Positions 18,439-30,040 of a stretch of DNA of 64,000 nucleotides are shown here, in pieces. The DNA is taken from positions 1 through 64,000 of the forward strand of contig JADJMG010000006.1 of assembly GCA_016709725.1 (NCBI GenBank). Direction: 5' to 3'. Position 1 is the first letter of the stretch. Each line of letters opens with the position of its first letter. The position numbers and the translations under genes are program-made. The stretch comes from Bacteroidota bacterium. Lineage in GTDB: Bacteria > Bacteroidota > Bacteroidia > AKYH767-A > OLB10. Under the pieces are notes generated by a model. The model searched no databases. It had not been told where the DNA came from and saw only the letters and a program-made list of their open reading frames with translations.

Positions 18439-21400
18439 CTAGCGTCGTATGACAACGTAGCTGTTAAGCGGTTTTTCATCAATGTTTAAATCTAGTATAT
18501 AATAGTAGGTGCCGTTGGGCAATTCTTCACCAAACATTACACCGTTCACATTCGATCTTCCATTCCAATCGTTTGCATATTCTTTCTTTTTGTATACTAA
18601 ATTTCCCCAGCGATTGTAGATATAAAGAATATTTCCTGGATATCCATCAATTCCATCAATTACAAAGGTGTCATTGGTTCCATCTTCATTGGGTGAGAAT
18701 CCATTCGGAATATCAAGAGTATCGCAGATTACAGATACCGTAACGGAAGCCGTAGCCGTACACCCATATTGATCTTTTATAGTTACTACGTATTCAGTGG
18801 TAACAGTTGGTGATGCAATTGGATTTGGAACGGTTGGATCACTTAATCCAACGGTTGGCGACCAACTGTACTCCATACCACCACCAGCATTGAGTGGAGT
18901 CGTTTCTCCTGTACAAATGATGACACTGTTCGTAATACTTACATTGCTCAATACGCGAGTAGTTATTTCAATTGGATTCGAAGTGTAAACTCCACAAGGA
19001 GTAGTTGCCATCACGGTATAGATTCCAGCTACGGGTGTAGTGAATACATGGGAGGTAGCTCCTTGAAGTGCAACTCCATTGTAATACCATTGTAGCGTTC
19101 CATTTGGTACCGAGTCGGTGGAAAGATGAGCCATATCGCCCATACAAATTTGTGGATCTCCTGTTGATGTTAATTGTAAATTTGAAATATCGTTGATGAT
19201 AAAGTTTTGCGTAGTCTCGCAACCGTTAGCATCGGTAGCGGTTGCTGTGTAGGTACCTGGAATTTGATTGGAAATAGAATTTGTCATTGCACCGTTGCTC
19301 CATAAAATAGAGTAGGGAACAGTTCCACCACTAGGCGTTGCGTTTATACTTCCTAGTTGACCACTAATACAATTTGCATCCGATGTAGTTGCTGTTATGG
19401 ATAGTGAACTGATAGGTTCTATGATTTGTGTAGTATATAGATTTGTACATCCATTTGCGTCCGTAACGGTTACTGTGTAAACACCAGCTCCAAGAGATGA
19501 AATACTAGATTGTGTTGAACCTGTATTCCACAAGTAGGTATAGGGCAACGTGCCACCATTTACTACCGATTGAACGGCTCCGTTTTGTAAACCAGTGCAA
19601 CTTACGGGTGTTGTCGTGCCGCTTACTAAGGGGAATGCAGCGGGTTGAGTAATGGTTGTGGTCATGATGGAATTACATCCGTTTTGATCTGTAACACTTA
19701 CAGTATATGTGCCCGCGGTAAGTTGAGATGGATCTTCAGTCGTTCCACCGGTGTTCCATAGGTAAGTATAAGTTCCTGTTCCGCCTTGTACATTTAAATC
19801 AATCCATCCTGTAGGTTGACCATGACATGATAAATGCCCAATAGAAATTCCGAGCTGTAAAGCTGAATCAGGTTCTGAAACTTGCATCGTACGATTGACA
19901 ACACATCCATTCATATCGGTAATGGTCACCGAATAATTTCCAGTTGTTATACCTGTTGGACTTTGTCCTGTTCCTCCTGTATTCCATAAGTAGCTGTAAG
20001 GAGCAGTCCCTCCGTTAACCGTTAAGTTAATTGCTCCAGTACTATCACCTGTACAAAGTACGTCGGTAATTAAGTCGGATGCATTTAAAGGAGCAATTGG
20101 TTCTGATATAAGTATTGTTTCAGAAGAAGTGCAATTGTTAGAGTCTGTAATTAAAACAGTATAGGTCCCAGCGTGAATTGCTGTTAAGTCTTCATTGTTA
20201 CTTCCGTTATTCCAAGTATAAGAATATGGTGCTGTTCCGCCTGTGGCAGTGATGTCAATACTTGCTGTACTATCTCCAAAACATAATACTTGTATTGAAG
20301 TGCTCGTTGAGGCTAATGCTGCTGCTGGTTGTGAGATGGTGTACGTATCGTTAAAGGTACATCCATGATCATCGGTGATAAGTACACTGTATGATCCAGC
20401 AATGAGTGAATCAATGGATGAATTACTTCCGCCATTGCTCCAGTTAAAAATGTAGGGCGCTGTTCCACCTAATGTAGTAAGTTGGATGCTTGCATCTGAA
20501 CCATTAAAGCAATTTACTTGACTGATAGCTGGACTTGAAGAAAGCGCAGCCGTTGGTTCTTGAATTGTAAATGTTTGTGTTGAGAAACAATTGTTGTTGT
20601 CGGTTACAGTGACTGTGTAAGTTCCCGCTACCAAATTGCTTTTGTCTTCGTTGCTGGTACCATCATTCTATAAGTATGTATATCCTGGTGTTCCACCAAA
20701 AGTACTCAGGTCAATAGCTCCTGTATTATTTCCAACACATAATACTTGTGTTATCGTTGGAGTTACGGTCAATGAATTGGCAGGTTGTGTGATGGTAATG
20801 CTATCTACCAGCGTACATCCATTCGAGTCAGTGACTTGATAGGAATATGTTCCCGATGGAATACCACTGATAGTACCTTGTGTATTTCCATTACTCCAAG
20901 TAAATGTATAAGGTGATGTTCCTCCCGCAGTATGTAGATCGGCTGATCCACTACCATTTCCGTTGCAATCAATATTAACTTGAGTAGGTTGTGTTGAAAG
21001 TGGTGCTGCAGGTTCTGCGATGGTAACATATTGCGTTAATACACATCCATGATCATCGGTAATCTGAAGGGAGTAGGTTCCTGCAATAAGTCCTGAGTTG
21101 TTTGCAGTATTTACAAGATTATCCCATTGGTAAGTGTACGGATTCGTTCCCCCATTGATGGATGTTTGTATCCCACCGGTATTGTTTCCAAAGCAAGCAA
21201 CATCGGTAACTATAAAATTGGAATTTAATGCAGCCGCAGGTTGAATAATATCAATCGTATCTTGCAGCGTGCAACCATTGGCATCCGTAACCAGTACGGT
21301 ATACGTTCCAGCGGTGAGTTGTTGAATGTCTTCTAATGTACTTCCATTCGACCATTGATACGAGTATGTTTGCGTACCTCCGTTAACGTTATAGTCAATC

Positions 21401-24400
21401 ACGCCACTTGCATCACCAAAACATAAGACGGAATTGAATGTTGAAGTTGAGCTCAATGGTGCAGCAGGTTGTGAAATCACTTGCGTTAATACTGTGGTAC
21501 AACCATTCGCGTCAGTAATAGTTACTGAGTAAGTTCCTGCTGTTAATTGACTAATGTCTTGCGTTGCTTCGTTGTTACTCCACTTATATAAGTAGGGACT
21601 TGTTCCACCCGTATGACTTAAGTCTATAGATCCTGTAGCATCTCCAAAACAAGGAACGGAAGAATTCGTAGCGGTAGATAAAAATATAGGCGCTGTGTAA
21701 TTCAAATTATAGTTTTGTGATGCAGTGCATCCATTTGCATCAGTAACAGTCACTGTATAATTTCCAGTTGACAAGTTTGTTAATGCAGTACCGTTCGATC
21801 CAGTACTCCATGTGTAGGTGTATCCTGATGTTCCTCCAGTCACTGTAGTTTGCACTTCTCCATCTTGTATGTCGTGACAATCTAAATGGGTAGTAGTTGC
21901 AGTAATTACTAAAGCTTCTGCCGGTTCAGTTACTGTAGATTGTGCATTGGTCGTACAACCATTCGCATCGGTTACGGTAACGCTGTAGGTTCCTGCTACC
22001 ACTGCTGATAAATTCTGATTTGTACTTCCAGTATTCCATGAGTACGTGTAAGCGGATGTTCCACCATTCACAGTTAATGTTGTTGTGCCTGTTGAATTTC
22101 CAAAGCAATCAACAGCGGTGTTTGTAATAGATGCACTCAACGGTGCGTTGGGTTGAGTGACGAAGATGCTATTTGTTAATGAGCATCCATTGTTATCGGT
22201 GACAGTCACTGTATAGCTTCCTGCCGATAAACTAGTTAAATCTTCACTGCTACTTCCTGTATTCCATGCGTAAGTGTAAGGAGGCGTTCCGGCCGTTGCG
22301 TTTACATTGATGGATCCGTTTCCGTCTCCATAGCATAATAAATTCACCACCGTACTGGTTACATTGAGTGAACCTGCTGGTTGCGTAACGGCTCTACTTA
22401 AAATAGCAGTACATCCATTTGCATCGGTTACTGTAACGGTATATGTATTGGCAGATAAGTTGGTAATGTTTTGTTGATTGGAACCATTACTCCATTGGTA
22501 AGTGTATGGAGTTGTTCCACCCGTTGGTGTTACATTCACACTACCAATTGAATTTCCTGTGCAATTAATATCATTGCTAGTTGCCGAAAGTGATAAGGGT
22601 GCTGCAGGTTGGTTGATGGTTGAAATAGAACTAGCAGTACATCCTTTTGCATCGGTTACAGTAACTGTATAAGTGCCCGAAGCCAAATTGGTAATTCCAG
22701 CAGTCGTACTTCCATTACTCCATAAGTAAGTGTAAGGTGTTGTTCCACCACTAGGTGTAATTACTGAGCTACCACTGCTATTTCCAAAACAAGCAACGTG
22801 CGTGTTGTTTGAAGATAAACTCAATGCCGCAACAGGTTGCGATATGTTTATAGAGTTTGAAGTGGTACAACCGTTTGCATCGGTAACCGTAGCTGTATAA
22901 TTTCCAGTTGTAATTCCAGCTAATGAATTGCTAGTAGATCCAGTATTCCATAAATAAGTATATGGACTTGTTCCTCCATTAGGATTAATAATGGTCGTAC
23001 CATCATTTCCACCAAAGCAAGATACTGTGGTTCCAGCAATGGTGGTTGATAATGCAGCGGAAGGTTGAGTTACCGTGTAGTTGCCAATGGTTGTGCAACC
23101 TAATGCATCTGTAATTGTCACTGTATAACTTCCTGCCGATAAATTAGTAATTGACGTACCTGCACCACCGTTATTCCATTGGTAGACATAAGGTGATGTC
23201 CCACCCGTGGTCGTCGTTGATATAGATCCTGTTGGTACATTAAAGCATGATACTGCGGTAGGAGTACCACTTACACCTAAAGGAGCTGCTGGTTGTGTGA
23301 TAATTACTGGAGTACTGGTTGTACATCCATTCGCATCAGTTACAGTAACGGTATAAGTTCCTGCAATTAAATTGTTATTGATAGCTGTATTTACGCCGTT
23401 ACTCCATGCATAGGTGTAAGGAGATGTGCCACCGTTTCCAGCTGCTGTAATAAGTCCTGTATTATTTCCAAAGCAACGTACATTGGTTTTCGTTGTACTT
23501 ACACTTACAGATGATGAAGGTTGTGTAATGGAAACTGAAGTAGAAAAAGTACAGCTTTTTGAATCTGTAATTATTACTGTATAGGTGCCAGCAGCAAGTG
23601 TATTTATATTTTGTGTTGTTGATCCATTACTCCATACATATTGGTAAGGACTCGTCCCGCCACTTGGAGTTAAATTAATGGATGCAGTAGAAGTTCCAAA
23701 GCAATTTACAGGGGTGTTTGTAGTTGTTGCCGAAAGTGCAGCACTAGGTTGTGTGATAATGATTGGAGTAACAATAGCAGTACATCCATTTGCATCGGTT
23801 ACAGTAACGGTGTAAGATCCATTCGTTAGTCCCGATAAATTTTGTGTAGTTGCTCCAGTATTCCATTGAAAGGTATATGCGGTAACTCCTCCCGAAACAT
23901 TCAAATTAATGCTTCCAGAGTTTCCACCAAAGCAACCCACATTATTTGTACTTGCTACAGATGCGATTAAACGCGCTGTTGGTTGGTTGATGGTGTTCGT
24001 GGTTGTTTGAATACAGCCTTTCGAATCGGTAACGGTAAGTGTATACGTTCCTGTTGGAAGTCCACTGAGGTTGGGTGTTGTAGCACCTGTACTCCAAGAA
24101 TAAGTGTATGGAGAAGTACCACCCGTTACAGTCGTAGTAATAACCCCTGTGCTTTGATTAAAGCAATTAATATGTGTTAAGCTATTGGTTACTGATAAAG
24201 CAGCAAGTGGTTGGTTGATTGTAACAACTCTTGTGCTTGTACATCCTTTCGCATCGGTAATCGTTGCCGTATAAGTACCCGCTGCAATGGCATTTAAAGT
24301 GGAAGTGGTATTTCCATTATTCCATAAGTATGTGTATGGCGATGTTCCCCCTGATGGAATTACTGTTATGGATCCAGTAGACTGGCCAAAGCAATTTACA

Positions 24401-26298
24401 TCCGTTTTAGTTGAACTAGAACTTAATGCAGCACTCGGTTGCGTTACGGTTGTACTTGAGGTAGCAGTACATCCGTTTGCATCCGTTACAGTAACGGTAT
24501 AGGTTCCTGCGATTAGATTGGATGCGGTTGCTGTATTTGCCCCGTTGCTCCAAGCATAAGTGTAAGGAGTAACCCCACCAGCAGGTGTAGCAAGTGCAAT
24601 TCCGTTGTTTCCACCAAAGCAACTCACCGTATTTGTATTACTACTGGTGACCGATGTAGCGTAAGTAGCGTTTAAAGTGTTTGTTGCTGTACGAGTACAT
24701 CCATTGGCATCGGTAACTGTAACCGTATAAGTTCCCGCAGGTATATTACTTAAATTTTGACTAGTAGATCCATTGCTCCAAGAGTAAGAGTAAGGAGCAT
24801 TTCCTCCTGCTATCCCTAATGCAATATTTCCATTAGAAACTCCTAAGCAAGAAGGATGGGTGGGTGTTGATGTTAAGTTCATTCCACTTGGCTCAGTAAG
24901 CGTGATGGTTTGACTAGACGTACAGCCCGATGCAGCATCGGTAGCAGTAACTACGTAGGTGCCTGCCGTTAGTCCACTGATGGCTGCGGTAGTGGCACCG
25001 TTGCTCCACGCATAACTATATACGCCTGAATAAACCGGACTTGCTACTGCTGTTCCCGTGGATGCACCATTGCAACTTATGTTAGTTCCAAATAAACTAA
25101 AGTAAGGACTTGGTACATAGACGTTGAATGAATAGGTTTGAATACCATTATTCGGACATGCATTGTCACGAACAGTAACGGTAAATGTTTTTGGAAGCAA
25201 ATTGATGTCGGCATTCGTTGGCGTCCAGCAAAAAGTAAGTGTAGGACGTGAACCGCCGCTGATCGTATAGCTTGCATTCTGAATACCATTGTTGGTAGTC
25301 ATGGTTACAATTTGAGATGCGTCTATATCTGCAGAACTTACCGTAAAGCAAATTTGTTGTCCGGGACATGCATTGATGCTGTAGTTTGTAGTTCCATTAA
25401 TTCCTGAAGATGTTGGTAAATTATTTGTGCAAGCTTGTGTGTAAACTTGCATGTCACGAATTACCGAACCAATAAGTACACCATTACGATATTCTCTCAC
25501 TAATATGGCCATGATTCCAATTTGAATTTGGCTCGGAGTAAAGTTGATATCACCTGTTCCTGCATTTATTCCAAATGGAGTAGAGGAAGCAATTGGAGTT
25601 GTAATTGATGCCGGTGCAATAAAAGTGACGTTGGAAGTAGCCGTTATTTTAGGAGCTATTAATGAATAGGAAAGTGAATCACCATCGGGATCAATTACAC
25701 CATGATTGTAATTGAAGTTTTGTCCAATACATACAAAGGCAATCGGGATATTAGAAAATGTAGGTGAACTGTTACAAGGTGCTGTTAAATTATTCAATTT
25801 AGCTTCCACGTAAAGTGTGGAGTTAGAGGCACACGGATTAGAAATGGTGGTGATACTGCAATTTCTACAACATACACTATAACTAAATACCCAATCCGTT
25901 TGTGCTGATGGTAAAGTAACCACTGCAATGTATCTCCATTTTCGAATACCGGTGGATGAACCTCCATTACAACTCGAACTAGAAGTAGCGCATGGAACCG
26001 TAATTTCAATACCGTTTGATGAACCTGCTACTTTGTTTGCAGTTACATTGAGGTTATGATTCCCATTCACACTTTTATAGTTGATGGTTATGTTTCCTGG
26101 TTCTGCAACTCCGCCACAGTCACGATAGAAGGTAACTTCAATTTCATATTGGTTACCACCTAAACAGCGATACTTAATGTCGGATCCAGCTGCGTGTGTC
26201 GCAAATACTTGATTTTGCAAACCTGCTAAGAGGAGAATGCTGACCAGAAGGTAGCTGAATTTTAAAATAAAATTCTTTGCGAAGTGGGAGTGTCTCAT
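18439..26298 (-). CDS. Giant SprB-repeat surface adhesin with CHU_C domain, triad A (in-frame TAG)
   Basis: A predicted cell-surface adhesin of about 2,618 residues. A signal peptide is followed by a cysteine-rich N-terminal domain of about 390 residues, then 26 SprB-type repeats of about 76 residues, counted by their closing motif GTYTVTVTDANGC. Ig-like domains come next, and the protein ends with a gliding-associated CHU_C domain (NGFSPNEDGTNDTFVI, YIYNRWGNLVYKKKEY), a type B type IX secretion signal. The frame is interrupted once by a TAG at 20668-20670, exactly where the repeats have a conserved Trp (YTYLW-NDG). The frame is the same on both sides, so a G-to-A change in a TGG codon explains it, either sequence error or a real nonsense mutation. 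If real, the product would lose its export signal. The gene is followed by its SprF-like partner 55 bases downstream. Confidence 0.9.
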
Positions 26299-26692
26299 TG
26301 TTGATGAAGAGTTTTAGCCTTTTTTGCTCCTTCATTATTCGTAAAGCAGGGTGACTTCGTTTCGTTTCTTGTCTTTATTTTATAAAAATCTTACATCTTG
26401 AAACTTTTATTCTTTTTCTTCGTTTGAACCCCGTTTTGTTGATTTTGACTTTTTTTCTTCATTGATTAAAGTCCGATTTCTCGAATTTTTTCTTTTCTAT
26501 TTATCATTTTAGCTTGTATGCATTTTTTTTCTACTCTTTTGCGTTTGTATTTTAAAGGTTGATAATTATTTTGTTTTTAGATGCGTTTCGATGCTCTTTT
26601 AAAGCTTTTTTTACTCTCAAAAGCTTAATTTTGCGCCAAGTTCTCTGTCCTTAAATTATAAATCAAGGTTAAGGCAGACTAAAAATCTGATT
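26299..26692. other. Divergent promoter region between adhesin A and nuoA
   Basis: A T-rich 394-base gap without any gene, separating the leftward adhesin triad from the rightward complex I operon. Both units must start here. Apart from the -7-like element noted at 26626, I see only homopolymer-rich sequence and no clear operator or repeat. Confidence 0.6.
26626..26633 (+). promoter_or_regulatory. Candidate -7 element for the nuo operon
   Basis: TAATTTTG matches the Bacteroidota -7 consensus TAnnTTTG and lies 59 bases before the nuoA start. No clear TTTG is found 19-21 bases upstream, so the assignment is tentative. Confidence 0.35.
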
Positions 26693-27073
26693 ATGATATT
26701 GTTAAGTTCTCCAATCGATTATCTTCCTATCGCAATGATGTTCGTTGTGGCTATTGGATTCGTGCTTTTCACGATGTTCGTAACGCACTTATTAGGTCCG
26801 AAGCGTCTTTCAAAAGTGAAATTGGAAGCTTTTGAATGTGGAATTGAATCACAAGGAAACTCAAGATTGCCCTTTTCCATTAAATATTTCCTCATCGCTA
26901 TCCTTTTTGTACTGTTTGATGTTGAGGTTATATTCATGTACCCATGGGCTGTGAATTTTGCCGAGTGGAGTAAAGTGAGTATGGCCGCATTTTATGAAAT
27001 GTTTGTCTTTCTTGCTTTCTTAACGGTTGGATTAATTTACATTATTAGAAAAGGTGCCCTCAAATGGGAATAG
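26693..27073 (+). CDS. nuoA: NADH-quinone oxidoreductase subunit A
   Basis: Small membrane subunit of respiratory complex I, which passes electrons from NADH to quinone and pumps protons. The 126-residue protein has three membrane helices and the conserved loop KLEAFECGIE followed by SIKYFLIAILFVLFDVEVIF, diagnostic for NuoA/ND3. It is the first gene of the 14-gene operon, with nuoB 38 bases downstream. Confidence 0.93.
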   Translation: MILLSSPIDYLPIAMMFVVAIGFVLFTMFVTHLLGPKRLSKVKLEAFECGIESQGNSRLPFSIKYFLIAILFVLFDVEVIFMYPWAVNFAEWSKVSMAAFYEMFVFLAFLTVGLIYIIRKGALKWE

Positions 27074-27111
27074 TTTAAATCATTTAAAGTTAACTACATA
27101 TATAAATTAAT

Positions 27112-27648
27112 ATGGCAAAAGAAGGTGATCGTTTAGAAGGTTTTGAAGGACCAGGCTTTCTTGCAACCTCTTTAGACAAAGCAGTAGGGATGGCACGGAA
27201 GAATTCAATATGGCCCTTGCCATTTGCTACTTCTTGTTGTGGGATTGAGTTTATGGCGACAATGGCATCTACCTATGATTTAGGTCGATTTGGTGCAGAG
27301 CGGTTGAGTTTTTCTCCACGACAAGCCGATTTGTTAATGGTGATGGGAACAATAGCTAAAAAAATGGGTCCCGTTTTACGTCAAGTGTATGAGCAGATGG
27401 CTGAACCTAAGTGGGTTATTGCAGTTGGTGCTTGCGCTTCCACCGGTGGAATTTTCGATACATACAGTGTCCTTCAAGGCATTGATCGCATCATTCCCGT
27501 GGATGTTTATGTTCCCGGATGTCCGCCTCGCCCCGAACAAATTTTAGATGGAGTAATGAAAATACAAGACCTGATTCAAAATGAATCCTTGCGTCGACGA
27601 AATTCTGCTGAATACCAAGATCTCTTAGCTTCATACGGAATCGAATAA
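27112..27648 (+). CDS. nuoB: NADH-quinone oxidoreductase subunit B
   Basis: Carries the terminal 4Fe-4S cluster N2 that hands electrons to quinone. Ligand motifs are visible: the adjacent cysteines in FATSCCGIEFM, the cysteine in AVGACASTGGIF and that in VPGCPPRPEQ. 178 residues, usual for the family. nuoC starts one base after its stop codon. Confidence 0.95.
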   Translation: MAKEGDRLEGFEGPGFLATSLDKAVGMARKNSIWPLPFATSCCGIEFMATMASTYDLGRFGAERLSFSPRQADLLMVMGTIAKKMGPVLRQVYEQMAEPKWVIAVGACASTGGIFDTYSVLQGIDRIIPVDVYVPGCPPRPEQILDGVMKIQDLIQNESLRRRNSAEYQDLLASYGIE

Positions 27649-27649
27649 T

Positions 27650-28153
27650 ATGCCTACCCTAAATATTGAGTTATTAGAAAGTAAGTTGAAAGAAAATTTC
27701 AACGAAAAAATCTTATCCACTGACAAGGATGCCGATATGTTTTCCATCGTTGTTACCAAAGAGGCGCTGCATGATGTCGTTCAATTTTTAAAAGAAGATG
27801 CTTATTTCAATTTCCATTACCTCACTACGCTGGGTGGTTTGCATTATCCAGATAGCCCATTTCCTTTTGGTTTGATGGTTCAATTGCATAATATGCCAGA
27901 GAATTCAAGAATTAGAATAAAAGCATTCACCGGTGATCATGAACCTACCTTTCAAACTCTAACGAACCTTTGGCCTGCCGCAAATTGGATGGAGCGCGAG
28001 GCGTATGATTTTTTTGGATTTAGGTTTACAGGTCACCACGACTTACGACGAATTCTGAATATGGACTCGCTCGAAGGATGGCCACTCAGAAAAGAATATC
28101 CGCTGGAAGATCCTTTCCGAAAAGATAAGGACGATAAAATGTTTGGACGTTAA
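27650..28153 (+). CDS. nuoC: NADH-quinone oxidoreductase subunit C
   Basis: The 30-kDa-type peripheral-arm subunit of complex I, 167 residues, with the signature WMEREAYDFFGFRFTGHHDL and the closing WPLRKEYPLEDPFR. It is a separate gene rather than the NuoCD fusion seen in Escherichia coli. It is packed between nuoB (1 base) and nuoD (39 bases). Confidence 0.94.
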   Translation: MPTLNIELLESKLKENFNEKILSTDKDADMFSIVVTKEALHDVVQFLKEDAYFNFHYLTTLGGLHYPDSPFPFGLMVQLHNMPENSRIRIKAFTGDHEPTFQTLTNLWPAANWMEREAYDFFGFRFTGHHDLRRILNMDSLEGWPLRKEYPLEDPFRKDKDDKMFGR

Positions 28154-28192
28154 TAACGGCAAGGGCTAGCCGAATATTTAGTACTGCGAACA

Positions 28193-29420
28193 ATGACGAA
28201 GAATCAACAAGTAACAAATCCGACAAATACTGCCCTGCAGGAGAAGGATTATACGATCCTAAATTTAGGACCTACCCATCCCGCTACACACGGTATTTTT
28301 CAGAATGTAATGAAAATGGACGGCGAGCTTATTGTTTCTGCTGAGCCTACCATTGGATATATCCATCGTGCGTTTGAGAAATTGGCGGAGCGTCGACCAT
28401 TTTATCAAATTACTCCCATCACCGATCGCATGAATTATTGCTCATCTCCAATCAATAACATGGGGTGGCATATGACCGTAGAGAAATTAGCCGGAATTGA
28501 AATTCCAAAACGCGTTCAGTATTTACGCGTGATCATCATGGAATTGGCCCGGATCTCCGATCATATCATTTGTAATTCCGTGATTGGTGTAGATAGCGGT
28601 GCCATGACCGGTTTCTTGTATATTTTTCAATGGCGTGAATTCATCTACGAAATTTACGAAGAGTTATGCGGTGCACGATTAACTACAAACATTGGTCGTA
28701 TCGGCGGACTCGAGCGCGATTTTAATGAGAAGGCTTGGGAGAAAATTCATTATTTCTTGAAGGAATTTCCTGCTGGATTAAAAGAGTTTGAAAATTTATT
28801 AGTGCGCAATCGCATTTTTATGGATCGTACCATTAAATGCGGACCAATCTCTGCTGAACGTGCTTTAGCCTATAGCTTTTCAGGCCCCAATTTAAGAGCT
28901 GCCGGAGTGGATTATGATGTACGTGTGATGAATCCATATTCTTCATACGAAGAATTTTCTTTCACCATTCCCATCGGCACCAATGGCGATACTTACGATC
29001 GTTTTATGGTACGTCAACGTGAAATGTGGGAATCGTTGAGCATCATTCAACAAGCCATTGATAAAGTAAATGCATTAGAAGATAAAACAAGTTTTCATGG
29101 TAATGTACCCGAGTTTTTCTTGCCTCCCAAAGAGGAAGTGTACAATAGCATGGAAGCATTAATATGGCATTTCAAAATTGTGATGGGCGAAACAACCATC
29201 CCCAAAGGAGAAGTGTATCATTGTGTAGAAGGTGGTAACGGGGAGTTAGGATTCTACCTCGTGAGCGATGGTGGAAGAACACCGTATCGTTTGCATTTCC
29301 GCCGACCCTGTTATATCTATTATCAAGCCTATCCCGAAAATGGTGAAAGGTTCTATGTTGAGTGATGCCATCTTGACCATGAGCTCCATGAATGTTATTG
29401 CTGGTGAGTTGGACGCATAA
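28193..29420 (+). CDS. nuoD: NADH-quinone oxidoreductase subunit D (one frameshift near the end)
   Basis: The 49-kDa-type subunit that forms the quinone site with NuoB. Key stretches are NLGPTHPATHGIF (about residue 25), GYIHRAFEKLAE and the closing GELGFYLVSDGG. The frame as sequenced stops at 29365, but the normal C-terminus, VKGSMLSDAILTMSSMNV and AGELDA, is readable in the next frame to the TAA at 29418-29420. The cause is one extra A in CCCGAAAATGG near 29337-29341. The restored length of about 409 residues is normal, so this is almost surely a sequence error. Confidence 0.93.
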
Positions 29421-29456
29421 AATTAGTATTGAAAAATATTCTGAATCGATTGGATT

Positions 29457-30002
29457 ATGAGTGAAAATAAAGAAATAAAATTTAGCGAGGATGCATTAGC
29501 CTTGGTGAGTAGAATCATCAATCGTTATCCAGAAGGAAGGCAAAAGTCTGCACTTCTTCCGGTGTTACATATTGCACAAGCGGAGTTTGATGGATGGTTG
29601 AGTCCTGCGGTGATGGATTACGTAGCTTCACTTTTAAATATTCAATCAATTGAAGTGTATGAAGTAGCTTCTTTTTATTCAATGTTTAATTTGAAGCCCG
29701 TTGGTAAATGTGTGGTGGAAGTTTGTCGTACCGGTCCTTGCTGGTTGATGGGCGCTGAAGATATTGTAAAGTACATGGAGAAAAAGTTAGGTGTGAAGGA
29801 AGGTGGAACGAGTGCCGATGGAATGTTCACCTTGAAAACAGTGGAGTGTTTAGCCTCTTGTGGCACAGCACCCATGATGCAAATTGGTGAAACGTATCAT
29901 GAGAATTTAACCTTGCAAAAAATAGATGATATTCTAGACGGTTGCAGAAATAATGTGACGGAACCCATCGCGCATTGGAGAAAAAATAAAATTAAAGCTT
30001 GA
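29457..30002 (+). CDS. nuoE: NADH-quinone oxidoreductase subunit E
   Basis: The 24-kDa-type subunit with a thioredoxin-like fold and a 2Fe-2S cluster (N1a), working with NuoF in the NADH-oxidising module. The cluster cysteines appear as CRTGPCWLMG and, about 40 residues later, CLASCGTAPMMQIG. 181 residues. Its presence with nuoF and nuoG shows that this complex I uses NADH, unlike the shorter 11-subunit forms. Confidence 0.94.
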   Translation: MSENKEIKFSEDALALVSRIINRYPEGRQKSALLPVLHIAQAEFDGWLSPAVMDYVASLLNIQSIEVYEVASFYSMFNLKPVGKCVVEVCRTGPCWLMGAEDIVKYMEKKLGVKEGGTSADGMFTLKTVECLASCGTAPMMQIGETYHENLTLQKIDDILDGCRNNVTEPIAHWRKNKIKA

Positions 30003-30040
30003 TCTTTTATTGATCCATTAAACAATCTAAAAAAGAAATT

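Noticed and set aside
20668..20670. Programmed read-through or recoded amber codon in adhesin A
   Set aside because: No other in-frame TAG is seen in the long genes of the window and no recoding signal was recognised; a base error or nonsense mutation is simpler.
20805..25369. Several 60-85 codon frames overlapping adhesin A
   Set aside because: They are out-of-frame shadows of the repetitive gene, with repeated low-complexity content and no signal of their own.
26299..26692. Small RNA or extra gene in the gap before nuoA
   Set aside because: Only T-rich sequence without a coding frame, hairpin with T-run, or conserved RNA motif that I could recognise.
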